Source: Chlorokybus atmophyticus | Taxonomy: Eukaryota; Streptophyta; Chlorokybophyceae; Chlorokybales; Chlorokybaceae | Length of the DNA stretch: 64,000 nucleotides | Direction of reading: 5' to 3' | Assembly: GCA_009103225.1 (NCBI GenBank) | Contig: RHPI01000810.1 | Span: forward strand, 1,315,028 to 1,379,027 | Part shown: piece by piece, positions 12,173-23,937 of the stretch | How positions within the stretch are numbered: position 1 is the first letter of the stretch | Layout: every line of letters starts with the position of its first letter | Position numbers and translations under genes: made by a program | Notes under the pieces: generated by a model | Database searches by the model: none | Seen by the model: the letters and a program-made list of their open reading frames with translations, nothing else | What the model was told of the DNA's origin: nothing

Positions 12173-12880
12173 GAACAGCGCAAGTTGTAATAACAAAACT
12201 GCATGTAGAGTGCGGTAGAGAACCCCCTCATTAGTATTGTAGGCATGCATAATACTGTCCGGGTCCAAGTAATTATTCCTATACCACCCTTACCAATTAC
12301 CAGGCATATCGGTTCATGACATGACAAGGTGTTGCATGTAACTACATTAATGCATTCCAACAGCCGTTTCCGTATGCAATTGACGTATGCAATTGACAGC
12401 CTTACACACCACCATAATCATTGCTGTGGATTGCAGCTATGCTTCAGCCTCAGCAGCAAGCAGTAAGCCAATGAAGATTTACTGATGGGATGGCTTCAAC
12501 CAATCAAGGATAGCTGTGCAGCAAATGGTTGGTACTGACCTATGACAGTGGTGATGCGGCTGCACGCACATGACCACACATGCACATGGGACCACGCCAT
12601 CATGTATGCGAGTGTGTACGAGAATGTTGGAAGCCACATCGTGCCAATAGCGGTGTGAAAGCCTTCATTATGTTATTGCAACGGAGATGGGACATCCTAC
12701 TTCACCCTGAGTGGAGTGTATTTCATACAACCAAAGTGTACTAACTGTCATAAGTACATAAAGAGGCCCTCATCTCCAACCGGTGCCCTACACATCAGTG
12801 CACAGTGCACTTCAATCATTTGCTCTCATCTCAAAGCAGTCCCCGGCAAAAGAGGCCTTTTTGTCAGAAGCGGCATTACA
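12173..12880. other. No recognised gene
   Basis: This stretch is of average composition, with only short ORFs and no repeats of note. Confidence 0.5.
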
Positions 12881-12898
12881 TACGCTATTACTGTTTGA

Positions 12899-13345
12899 GG
12901 TGTCATGTCCGCTGCCTTGCAGCAATGGTAATAATCACACCTCGTTCACTATGAACTCTATGCCCGAGAACACTGTGGGCTTGCTGTACTGCAGGAACCA
13001 GCACTGGTAGATGCTGGTAACAGCTTTTTCAAGGTATGTACATATATGCAAGGTGGTGCAGGGAGGTGTTGTTCTGCCTGGTGTGAGCGGGGCCCTGTTG
13101 CCTGGCAGGCCAGTGTAATTCAGGCACACCACATCGGGTGATAATGCGCGGGGGTCTCAGCAGGGCATATTCTTAAAGGCCACTTTGTTGTAGCGCTCTT
13201 CATACCGCCTGCACGCTGTGGGTGCAGGCAGCACACAAGGCTTGCCCCCCTTTCTAGAGGAGGTCGTCCTCGCGAATGTAGTATTCGAGCACTCCAAGAC
13301 CGCGCCCAGGTCCGATGCAAGGCAAGGCACCAACTGCGCACATTA
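12899..13345 (-). pseudogene. Unidentified minus-strand coding-like segments
   Basis: Reading minus, 13345-13255 gives ALPCIGPGRGLGVLEYYI followed by REDDLL and a TAG, then KGGQALCAACTHSV in the same frame. 13020-12934 gives SIYQCWFLQYSKPTVFSG followed by IEFIVNEV and a stop. Both look like parts of a conserved protein, but I cannot name the family. The internal TAG suggests either a broken gene or an exon end. Confidence 0.3.
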
Positions 13346-13629
13346 CATTATGTAGGGAGTGAATAAGTGCGTGTATGCGCGTGTCGATTCCCATGCCAAT
13401 GTGTCCAATAAGTGAGTCTATGAGTATCCGTGCACAATGTCTGCAAGTCAATTAGAGCAGCTGTACGACTTGCATGCGTATGTCTACGTACGTGGCTGCT
13501 ATCATTTGCGCAAGTAAGTGGCAGCCATACCGCAGCCGCCAAGCTCTTCACCCGCCTACGTCCATTGTGTACATGACATCGAGACAACGGATGAATTCTG
13601 GTAATGCCGCCTACTCATGCAGCACTGCG

Positions 13630-13965
13630 AGTCTCAGACTCGCATAAAGTGACTGGCAGATCACTACAGAACTAAAGTGGAGGCAGAGCTTTTGTCCACC
13701 TCCTCCTCCTCGTCCAGCTCTCCGTCCTCCTGCTGCAGCAACAATGGTAGGGGAGGCAATCTTATAACATATTCCGGCAGCGCTGCCAAGCAAGAGCACC
13801 CCGTTAAGTCCAACATCGTTAGAGCAGCACTCATGGAAGGACTCGGGCAGCGCCGCCAAGCTGCCGCACCCACTCAGGTATAGCTCTTGAGGGGCAGCAA
13901 GCTTGTAAAACAAACCTGCAATGTTGCCAAGTTGTCGCACTCATTGTAATCTAGCTTTTGCAGAG
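13630..13965 (-). pseudogene. Orphan leucine-rich-repeat fragment (plant NLR-like LRRs)
   Basis: Read on the minus strand, with frame changes, there are about three LRR units of the type seen in TIR-NBS-LRR proteins: CDNLATL with LFYKL, then LYLSGCGSLAALPESFHEC, then LTMLDLTGCSCLAALPEYV with IRLPPL. The repeating frame is L..L.L.GC..L..LPE. One frame change lies between units 2 and 3 near 13835-13850, and no NB-ARC sequence is adjacent. It is probably a relic or a lone exon of an LRR gene. I read it as part of the same gene repertoire as the TIR-NB-ARC gene at 38 kb. Confidence 0.6.
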
Positions 13966-13977
13966 TAGGGGAAGCAG

Positions 13978-16293
13978 GTGGTGGGGACGAAAAGGAAGGA
14001 AGGGGGCAAACGGCTCAGAGTTAGCGAGTCAATTTATCACATGTGCATACTCATCGAGTGCAACTGTGGTGGCCACGCAGACACACGCGCGCACGCACGC
14101 ACGTTGTCCATTGTTATGGTTGACAATGCGGAAGCATGCGCAGATCTTCTTTCCGTTGAGGGTTCGGCACGCTCCCTCCCATTTTTTAATGCCACTCATT
14201 ACCCTCTGGATGTTCTTATTGTTACCCAAACACACCAGCTGGGCGAGAGCGTCCTACCGCCCGTCAACATCTCGAACCCAAATGCGAGTGAGTCCGAAGA
14301 TTGACAAGGGCACAGCAGGTCTTTCAACTCTATCCATGCATTGAGCATTGCCACACGCGGTGGTGCTGAGATAGTGGCGCATGGCATATGCGCGGTGTTG
14401 GACACCCACCTTAAGCATGTGGTGCTGCAGCTGGACATCACCAACGCCGCGTTGGCAAAGGCCTTCAACTTCGTTGATTGCGCAGCCATGTTTGAGGAGT
14501 TGCGGGCTGGCCCTTTCGCCCCTTTCATTCCCTTCATGCGATGCTTCTACACTCTCCCTCGCTGCTGATGCACAGCCGAGTCAACCGCATTGAGCGCATC
14601 CTTTCCGCGACAGGCACCCGGCAAGGGGATCCTCCAACCGATTGTACGCGCTCGTGCATACCCGTGTGGTTAGTAATGTGGTTAGTAATGTGGTTAGTAA
14701 TGTTCTTGCCCAGTACACCACCGTATTGTTTCCTATGTACGCCGATGACACATTCCTGATTGGCCCAACTGAGGACGTAACGGCGGCAGCAGTGGAGGTG
14801 CGCGCTGCTCTGAGGTAAGTGGGCTTAAGGCTTAAGTGGGCTTGCATGTGCGTTGCAACAACTCGTGCGCCTTCAGCCGTTCAGAGGTTCCTGACATCTT
14901 TTCGTGAAGAGTGAAGATGCGCACGAGCGTCGATGACTTCACTGCGCTAAAGGTGCCTTAAGGATCAAATGCCACCGTTGTTGCTGCCTGCATCAATTGT
15001 TTGGACCGGATGATAACGGCGTTGCGCGTATTGCGGCACATGCGCAATCCGCAGGTTGCCACTTTGCTGCTAACAAGCTGCATTGCTGGCCGTCTTGCCT
15101 ACCTCATGCGGAATGTGGCCCCCTTCAGCAGCTGTTAGCCTTCAACAGGGCTCTGCTAAACTGTTTTGCCCATGTCATGCATATGGCGGACGTTTCGAAG
15201 GTGCTCAGCTCGCGCGTAAGTTAGCAGCTAGCGTTGCCTGTTGATATGCGCGGCGTTGGCTTGCGTGCCATGGCCGAGAGATGGCGCCAGCAGCATTTGT
15301 TGACAATTTGGCGATGGCGGCGTCCGTGCTCATTTGTCGCTTTGCATCAGTGGGGTCTACGCCCGACTCTGACCTGACTGTTGCCATCGTCACTGCTTCC
15401 AGCATTCTAACCACTCTCCCCTTCCAACGAGCAATGCGTGATGCGGTTGCTCAGCTGACACTTTGCACCAAAGGTTTTGGGTGCTTTCACAACGTTACAA
15501 AGCCTGTGTCTGTAAGAGGACCTCACCACAGCCATTGACACCACAGCTCGCGGTCAGCTACAGACAGAATTGGCAGTGATCTCTGTTGCGAACGCTACTC
15601 GTTGCAATCGGCTTCGGGAGGAGGTGCAGGTGCTTGGTTGACGGCGGTTCCTGCGCACCGGAATCACCGCTTTTTAGACTTCGAGTTCCGCACAGCCATG
15701 CGTCACCTGCTTGGTTGGCCACACCCACTCCTAGCACATGTGCAGCTTTGTTCATGTGGTTATCAGCTCACCAGTGCCCGAGACGAGCATATGACATCTT
15801 GTATGCGCCATGGCCATCACAACGTGACACACGATGATGTGCGCGACGCTGTTGCTTGCATAATGCGGGAGACGAGCTTCACCGTCGGGGTCGAGACTCG
15901 CGCATGCTGCTCGACGTCACCATCACCGGCAGCCACTACCTAGCGGGATCAGCTGCACAGAGTGCGGAGGGCGAGAAGCGCTGCAAGTACTGGGGCAATC
16001 TCTCAACGGACACGTTGATCAGGTTGGCGATCGAGTCGCACGGTTGGATGGGTCGCCCGTCGATGGACTCGCTAGCCACTTGTGCACGCCGAGCGTTGGA
16101 TGCTCGTGAGTTGGAGATGCGGTATCTATCACGCTGTGATTGCCTTCCGCCAGCGCATAACTGTCACGTTCCAGCGCGCGGAGGCCACAGCCATTATGGC
16201 TCTAGCTGCAGCGCACGCGGCCCCGTCCTTGCGGGTGCACGATAGACAGCATGCAGCGCTTGAGGACATTGCTCTTGTGCAGCCCACTGTATG
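13978..16293 (+). mobile_element. Non-LTR retrotransposon relic (reverse transcriptase plus C-terminal domain)
   Basis: Plus-strand pieces with frame changes resemble a LINE-type ORF. VLQLDITNAALAKAFNFVD lies at about 14423. RILSATGTRQGDPP (about 14595) is RT motif 4 and FPMYADDTFLIGPTEDV (about 14730) is the catalytic YADD box. After a decayed spacer, CSCGYQLTSARDEHMTS (about 15755) is a Cys/His-like cluster. DDVRDAVACIMRETSF (about 15835) and LLDVTITGSHYLAG (about 15910) then EKRCKYW (about 15975) recall the C-terminal domain of algal LINEs, possibly a restriction-like endonuclease. A 15-bp triplication near 14669-14700 and several stops show it is dead. Confidence 0.75.
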
Positions 16294-16367
16294 ATTGTTT
16301 GCGAACAGTAGCGTTGTACACTACACACCACAAGCATTAGTTGGCCCCCGTGTAATGTATTCGTAAT

Positions 16368-17110
16368 GTGGCCTCCCCGAAGATCGGCATCACATCGCTG
16401 GCAAAGGGGCGGCTGGAAGCGTATGGGTTGGACAATGTCGTGTGCTCGCTGTCGCCCGACAACGGCGAGCTGGAGGCGGACTGCGTCCCCTTCCAGGCCG
16501 GGTCCTTCGTTGGCAAAATCGCCAATGGTGGACACTCCTCTGTTTCCATCAGGTCTCCACTGGCTTCTTCACCCACAACACGACTACGTCTATGGCACCG
16601 GGAGAGGAGTACATCACCAACAACAGTTTTGCCCAACGCAACTCCCTGCCCGTCCTCTTCCGCTGCGCCTTCAAGAAGTCCACACTGCAGCAGCCGCCTT
16701 GCAAGGCTGTGCTCCCGGTTTGTGACCTTGTTGGTTACACTTTCACAACATGAACAACAATAAGCTGGTACACAGGTGACTGCTCGTGTCTTTGCGCGCG
16801 CACACATCCATGGCTGCATGGCTGCATGTATGTGGATGCTCCACGACTACTCTTCTTGTGCACAGGCGCGCACACGCAGGCACACGCTTACATGCACATG
16901 CCAATGTGCAGGCATATGGACAACAAATTGGAGGTCCCTGACAGGCCGCGGCTTGTTGGCGTCCCCAAAGCGGCCGGCGGTGTATGGGGACCACGTCGTG
17001 TGCGTGGTGGGCGACCGCTTGGCGACCAACAACCCGCGGAGAGCGGTGTACATCATCACCTGCAGAGGGGAGGACTTCACCTGCACACGCACACCAACAT
17101 ATCAACTTCC
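16368..17110 (+). CDS. Unidentified multi-exon gene fragment
   Basis: Three coding-like plus-strand segments can be joined only tentatively: about 16368-16552 (SLAKGRLEAYGLDNVVCSL...), about 16553-16720 (VSTGFFTHNTTTSMAPGEEY...FRCAFKKSTLQQPPCKAVL) and about 16945-17100 (RPAVYGDHVVCVVGDRLATN...AVYIITC). The scattered Cys and the NNTT-type sequons suggest an extracellular protein. I do not recognise the family. The introns contain cacacacgcaggcacac sequence. Confidence 0.4.
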
Positions 17111-17537
17111 GGCACTTTCACCCAACCGCAACACATTCGGGGTCGTGAGTGAGGCACGCACGCATACATACACCTATATCTTGCTATCAAAACCCAAATT
17201 GAGTAAACAAACTAGAATTCATACACTGGTGTTGCACCAGCTGCCCCGGTAAAGCTCAGCGCATACGTCGCATCAATACGTCACAACCACAAACGATTGC
17301 CTGCTGGCAAGTTGCAGTCCAACAATGCTACTTGCTTTTGTTTGCTCACTTACACGTCCCCTGTGCTACTGTAGCCCACCCGCTCCGGGGTACGTGACGA
17401 CAATGGGTGTATTGTTGTTCGCACTTGAATCGGTATACGACGGTGGTCAGGCCTCGCACGTGCAGCTGACCGACTGCAAGTTAGACCAGACTACCCCAAT
17501 GCATCAGTGGTGTGGTTGTGCAAGGAGTTTGATTGTT

Positions 17538-18473
<936 letters not shown>

Positions 18474-18474
18474 N

Positions 18475-18953
18475 ACTCATGCACGCATGCATGACTGAGC
18501 TAGCTGTCAGTCATGTTAGCACGGTTTGCTGTAGTGTAGCATTTTGAAATCAGTTATGCGCGCACGCAGGTAGCTTAAGTACACGCGCACAGCCACGATC
18601 ACCAATGTCCGCATGCACGCAGCCACACACCTGTTCGCATTGCATGTCCGCATGTACATGCGCACACAGAGAGACACACAGTGACGCACGCATCCTAGTA
18701 TATGCTCAGGTTTTGAGTATGAGCACATCATGTCAACTCATATGCTGTATACTGCTCTCACACATTAAAACATACACATACATGCAGACTCAAGTGGACA
18801 CATATGCAGGCACGCAACTTCAGCGTCAAACTACTACAAGCGTGCAATCTCCATAATTTACAAAGCTTATTTGTAAAGCTTAAATACAAAGTCCCTTTCA
18901 TCTCTTGACAAGGTGGAGTACACCCTGTCAAGGCGAGAGGAAGGCACCGCAAC
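18475..18953. other. No gene; downstream flank of the TIR-EP gene
   Basis: The stretch is rich in cacacacg and gcatgcacgc words. No ORF with a domain was seen. Confidence 0.5.
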
Positions 18954-20775
18954 TCATGCATTCTCTTCGATGGCATTCATCTCGTCCAATGCGTGTTGTG
19001 TTGAGGACGGTGCATCCGTTTTGTTATGTTTCTCATACTGCAGCTCCAGGAACGTGTAGTAATCTGGCCGATTGTCCGCCTCAAGGTAATGTCGATTGCC
19101 AACAGGCCACTGCTTCCACAGCTCGAGCCGATAGTAGTTGGCAATGTCAATCGGCTCCACCATGAGTCGAAAAGTGTTGCCTCTCGCACACCAGACATTG
19201 GACTTGCTAAAAAAGTCAGCAGGCAACATGCCATCCATGTGCCATTTGTAAGCTGTACGCCAGAAGTCCCGTACAACCCTATCAAGTTGGTGGAAAGGTC
19301 ATATCAGTACTGATGAAGCTTTCAGTTGCACTGAGCTTGAAACTGCGATGCATGTCGTCTGACCTGCGTGCGCGCTCAACCTTTTTCAAGCGCTGTTCTT
19401 GCGGGCTGTCATCATCACCACGATACGTTCTGAACTCGGCGTAGGAGTCCGCAGAGGTCCTCACAAAGGCTTGTATCGTATCCATGGCGTCTTGTACATC
19501 ATTGCGCCACTGGTTGGTAAACTCTGTTTCATTTCTGCGCTGCTCGGCGACACTCAACACGCCCACTCTCGGTGAGTCCGCAGCGCTGCAAAGGTGAACG
19601 CACTTGAACTACGCATGTCATGTGGTAGGTCAACAGGTCCACACTGCACGTTAGATGCCAATCAGGCCGCAATGCAAACCTATGTGGCATGGGCATGGGC
19701 TGCACGAAGGCCGGAACACTTCCCAAGTGCTTGACGAGGGTGTCGTACCCAACCCAGGGATCCTATTGCATAAAGATAGGAACAGAAGACCACGAGTTAC
19801 TGATGCAGAGATTGTGACATACCATGAAATACCATTCTGACTGGATGCATGCTGCAAGCTCTTTCTTGTTCATCAAGAAGTGGGCACAGCTTGGAGCGAA
19901 CGCACCACACTCTTTGAACTTGCCTGCTGATCGCCAAGGGTAAAGTAGCTAAATTTCCGGATCTGCGCAGGTACATGCTTTCTTGCTCCCGGGGGCCGGA
20001 AGATGACTGGTACCAACCACCCGGAAAGGTTCTGCTCCTCATAAACCTTGTTCAATACATTCGTGTACTCGTCGTGCGTCCCGGCCCCCATTTGATCATC
20101 TGCGGTGGGCTGCTTCAATGAAAACCGCTCATAATGCTCATCACAGGCCACGATCACCTGAAGCATCATAAGACGAGATGAAAGCCTAAGCATGCAATGC
20201 TGTAATGCAGATGTGCCTGCTTACTATAGGGAATTGTTGAATGTGAAAAGCTGGGAGTGTTGATGACAGCAACCATGCGCAAGGTTTACTATTGGGAATG
20301 ATATGACAACCGGTACCTTTGTGCCATCGTTCAACATCTGCCCAATAAAAGCCGGCCAGGACTGGTATGTATTTTTGTAGTCCACAATGACTTCGATATT
20401 GTGTTGTTGCAGTTGCTCGGCAAGCCTCCGCACACGCTCTGCGTGTTGGTTGTCAAACTGGCAGTAGCTGATAAACACTGTCAACTTGGGTGCCGCAGAC
20501 AGTGCCCCTGTAGCCTCTCGTCCCTGTCCGCTATGTGCACGGCACACGCAAAACAAAATAAGCAAGGTGCATTTGCCGCAACAATTTAATGCATGCTTGC
20601 TCAAAAACCTGCATTGAACTTACGCAATAGCAGCGTGATTGACAGCGGCTGATTTCTTAAGGTGTTGAGCACTACCATGGTTGAGATATGTGTGGTTCCA
20701 GTAGCCAGCGCCAGTGACAATGGATGCAGCCGCAGCCAGCACTGCAGGCAGCCTCAGAGATACCAGTCCGCCCAT
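18954..20775 (-). CDS. TIR/SEFIR domain fused to an EDS1-EP-like domain
   Basis: Six exons (20775-20624, 20530-20317, 20157-19924, 19762-19680, 19585-19364, 19278-18954) keep phase throughout and give 409 aa. One donor (after 19924) is GC. Residues about 4-24 form a hydrophobic Ala/Gly-rich helix (LPAVLAAAASIVTG). Residues about 67-200 are a TIR/SEFIR fold: VFISYCQFDNQHAERVRRL, then GTKVIVACDEHYERF, then LVPVIFRPPGARKHVP. A plant-style catalytic CLxEL glutamate is not evident, so SEFIR-like is possible. Residues about 240-409 resemble the C-terminal EP domain of EDS1/PAD4: VVRDFWRTAYKW, LPADFF, then the hallmark FRLMVEPIDIANYYR (about 338-352) and HYLEADNRPDYY. The lipase-like half of EDS1 is absent. 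A TACTAG just before the Met codon could be a splice acceptor, so an upstream exon may exist. EP homology is by eye only. Confidence 0.75.
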
Positions 20776-20933
20776 CTCAAGACGCTTCTGCTTCTCCTAG
20801 TAAGCCAAGAGCGGTGCAGGCCAACGCATGGGCAGCAGCGAGCTCAGCTCCTGTTCAAGTTCAGCATTGGCCATGTCCAAACCACCAAGTGCTGTACAAC
20901 TGTACAGCTGTAGAAGACCAAACGAAAGGGGTG

Positions 20934-20953
20934 GGGGGGTGGGGGGGGGGGTC
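20934..20953. repeat. Poly-G / G-rich run
   Basis: Runs of 7 and 11 G around 20934-20951 could form a G-quadruplex. They lie about 160 bp upstream of the TIR-EP start codon. Confidence 0.8.
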
Positions 20954-20984
20954 ACCAAGTGCTGTCAGCTGAGATGATTACGAC

Positions 20985-21112
20985 AAAATGCACTATACAT
21001 CTCTTCATCAGTTCCGACAACTTGCACTACAGCAAATGCATTGAAGTACGAAGGCATTGCTGTTACTGCAGCCAGTAAGACCCCGATGCCATTGACAACG
21101 ACTTCACCTACT
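20985..21112 (-). other. Possible upstream exon with hydrophobic stretch
   Basis: The minus strand reads GEVVVNGIGVLLAAVTAMPS then YFNAFAVVQ, preceded by an AG acceptor. It is hydrophobic and recalls the N-terminus of the EP gene at 51.6 kb (VLAIALGAIGAVTGILGAV). It may be an alternative or true first part of the TIR-EP gene, or a paralogue remnant. Confidence 0.3.
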
Positions 21113-21249
21113 TGAATACTACAGCATGCTTGCCCTAAGTTAGAAACGCTGCTGCACACAGGAGGTATACTACTGGCTGGCTGCAAGAAGCACATGTTCA
21201 TAGAATGTTGGAAGATGTGCGTCTGTCTGTGCGCGCGCCAGAGTGTGTG

Positions 21250-22000
21250 CATGCATGCGTCTGTCTACGCACACAGACGCACAGGCGCTCATCAGCATGT
21301 GCGGGGTACCTACACTGCTGATGCACAGACTGTGAAGTTCGTTGAGTTAGAGAAGCTTTCTGGAGGACCGGTTAAGCAGCAAAAGGGGCAACACGAGGGG
21401 AAGTAGTCCGTGGGGACACACAACGAAGCGGCGAGCTCACAAAGCCGTTAGCAATGGCGAGGCATTGCAGCGCACCTGGGCAAGCAGGCCGAACCCTAAG
21501 CAGTGCTTGCAGGATTTGTCGCCATGTACATCAGGGACACTGCGCCGTTGGCGTTTGCTAACCAGCGCCTCCCAGCATGGCGCTGACGTACGAAGCTGGC
21601 GCCTGCTGCGCTTTCTCACCCACCCCTCCCGGAAAGTCCCTTCCAGCCGGGCGGCGGACACCGCCGACACCGCCGTCTCCGACCGCCTCGCACTCCGTGC
21701 CAAAGTACACAACACGAGACAACTTTGCTCTGAACGTGCATCTCTACTGTGCTACACTGTATAACAACACCATACAAGGTATTGATGGGGCGCGGAAAAC
21801 AAGAGATGAGCCAGGGATCCTGGCCCGCACTCCTGGGGCGGCCCCAGGAGTCCTGGTGCATGCACAACATAAGATTCTCCTGTCATGATATAAGATAGGG
21901 TATCGGCCGACTGCTGACGTGACGGCTTGATTGAGACCATCCATTTGCAGCCTGATAACAGCCGTATCGGGCTGAGGACCTCTGCTCGGTGTGACCTAAT
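21250..22000. other. Coding-like plus-strand patches, unidentified
   Basis: 21465-21760 is open and GC-rich (for example FVAMYIRDTAPLAFANQRLP in one frame and FSPTPPGKSLPAGRRTPPTP in another), but no frame is convincing throughout. A 14-bp near-palindrome, tcctggggcggccccagga, lies at 21832-21850. Confidence 0.3.
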
Positions 22001-22010
22001 GCGACCTTTT

Positions 22011-22250
22011 GACGTACGCAGCTGCTGATATCAGGGCAGGGCTGGGCAGGGCAGGGCTGGGCCTAATATCACGCCTGATCAGGCTAGACGCATGACATTG
22101 GCGGCACGTGATGCACCGCTGCCAATATCGGGGCGTCAGCGTACGACGCTGCTGATATCTTATAGGGCCTAGCCTGATATCAAGCACAATCAGGCTAGAC
22201 GCCTGACATTGGCGGCACGTGATGCACCATTGCTAATATCGAGGCGTTTA
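22011..22250. repeat. Tandem repeat, two units of about 110-125 bp
   Basis: The words gcgtacgacgctgctgatatc, aggctagacgc, tgacattggcggcacgtgatg and caatatcggggcgt occur in the same order in both units (starting about 22011 and about 22137). The units contain many GATATC and CCTGAT palindromic cores. Confidence 0.8.
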
Positions 22251-22599
22251 TAACTCTGGCACTGCGCCCTAACACGACCACGATCGTTCCCACATTGCAT
22301 GCCACTCCGACGGACCCCTAAGCCAAAGTTATGAAGAAATAGACCAACACTAAGTAGACCACAATATCTCTCAACCTGAATCATATAATGACTTTAAAAC
22401 TGCTGTACCGTGTTGCTGTACAGTGCCAGCCGGCATTGGACGTCGATGAGGGCAGAGTCGTTTTTGCCCTCAGCAGTTTTAAATCGGTTGGGATCCTGCT
22501 TGGCTCTGCTGTCCGCTCCCCTCCCGCTCCTTAGATGTGCGCTCGCTTCCCTCCTGCTACTCTGCTTGGAGTTCCAACGGGGGTAGCCTTCAGCAGCAG

Positions 22600-23080
22600 C
22601 AACTCCTTCATGCGGGGATGGATGGTGCAATTAAAGCTCAACTTGTGCTCGAGGCACTACCTCTCCCTCATGGGCCGTGCCTTAATCGCCAACCAATGCA
22701 ATTTTGCTTGCCTCTCGTACATTACAGTGGCCCAGCCGTCCCAATCCGACCTTGCTTGTCTACGGCATGCATGTATTGTACTTTTGTGGACTTCCCCTGA
22801 ATAAGGCGCCTCCGAAAAACCCCTCCACCCGAGGCAAGGTCAGTTAGCAAGTGGTATGTCTTCCGAAAGAAGATGGTGGCCTTTGCGTTCTGGAACTACA
22901 GACACAGGCTCTACTTGCCAAGTGGGCCTCCCGTCGTAGTAATCCCAATTGGAAGCAAATACACCGCCTTAAGGTTCTTGGTAAAGCGAGGTCTCTGCTG
23001 TGGCTTTTAACGCGTAAAGCTCTTCACACCGGCGACAAGCTCTTGCACATCACACGGCGCCTGCAGCAGAATCCGTTCTC
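22600..23080 (+). mobile_element. LINE relic (plant L1-type RT C-terminus)
   Basis: LSLMGRALIANQCNFACLSY (about 22660) matches the post-RT region of plant L1-type LINEs. LPKEDGGLCVLELQTQALLA then KWASRR (about 22860) and WLLTRKALHTGDKLLH (about 23000) match the following zinc-binding/RT-associated region. A stop and a frame change near 22800 separate the parts. No start, poly-A tail or target-site duplication was identified. Confidence 0.75.
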
Positions 23081-23229
23081 GGCACAAGCCAATTGTGCCG
23101 TCAGCGGCACCTACCTTCGACTTCTACGAGCAGTTCTTCTCCCAAGACGGCACAAGTCGCTTTGTGCCGGCAGAGGATCGTAAGTCACCATCTGTCAGCC
23201 GGCACAAGCTGGTTACTGCCGCTGACGGG

Positions 23230-23600
23230 GCAAACTGCGTTGGGCCGACCTCGGCACAGCAGTACTTATTACATCTTCGGCACAGCAGCGCTTCTGCCGT
23301 CTTCGGCACAGCTGCGACCCCACCGTCTTCGGCACAGCAGCGCTTATGCCGTTTTCGGCACAATAGCACTTCTGCCAACTTCGGCACAGCAGCGCTTCTG
23401 CCGTCTTCGGCACAGCTATGAAGTACCGTCTTCGGCACAGCAACGATCCTGCCGTTTTCGGCACAATAGCACTTCTGCCGACTTCGGCACAGCAGCGCTT
23501 CTGCTGTCTTCGGCACAGTAGCACTTCTGCCAACTTCGGCACAGCAGCAACAGCAGACGTGCCGTTGACGGCACAGCTCGAGTGTGTCGACCTCGGTGGA
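23230..23600. repeat. Minisatellite, about 26-bp unit built on TTCGGCACAGCAGCGCTTCT
   Basis: The words ttcggcaca and cttctgccgtc recur about every 26 bp, roughly 12-14 imperfect copies, from about 23250 to 23600. Looser copies run back to 23080. Spacers are part of the unit, so this is a tandem array rather than CRISPR. Confidence 0.9.
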
Positions 23601-23754
23601 CCAGCAGTCATGCCGATAACGGCCCAGCCATCTCTATTCCACAATAAGCAGCACAATATAGCAGGCAAATCGCAAGCAGTTTTCCTGGCAAAGAAATCTT
23701 AACCTCATATGGAGTTTACAATATACCATGTACTCTTAACTAGTACTAGAATAG

Positions 23755-23905
23755 GCTCTAATTGTTTGCAAGAAGCTAACTGCCACCAGGAAGCTAAACT
23801 GCTGGTAGCAAGCTAAACTGCTAGCAAGAAGTTAGACTTTTAGCAGGAAGCTAGACTGGCGGCTGCAAAGAAGCTGCATGGAAGCTAGACTGGTTGCTGC
23901 AAGAA
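23755..23905. repeat. Short tandem repeat (gaagctagactgg words)
   Basis: Five to six degenerate copies of a 20-30-bp unit containing aagctaaactgct or gaagctagactgg lie directly downstream of the SAM-like gene on its minus-strand reading. Confidence 0.7.
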
Positions 23906-23937
23906 AGATGAGCGAAGGTCATCAGCTTGGTACCCAA

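Noticed and set aside
18954-20775. Reading the EP-like part as a simple chance match
   Set aside because: The same ordered motif set (FW.., LP..F, L/VEPxDIANYY, HYL, RP.xY) recurs independently at 50.8-51.3 kb, so chance is unlikely; formal proof still needs a profile search.
23080-23600. Possible CRISPR array
   Set aside because: The repeats are degenerate, have no unique spacers of constant length, and the DNA is eukaryotic; it is a minisatellite.
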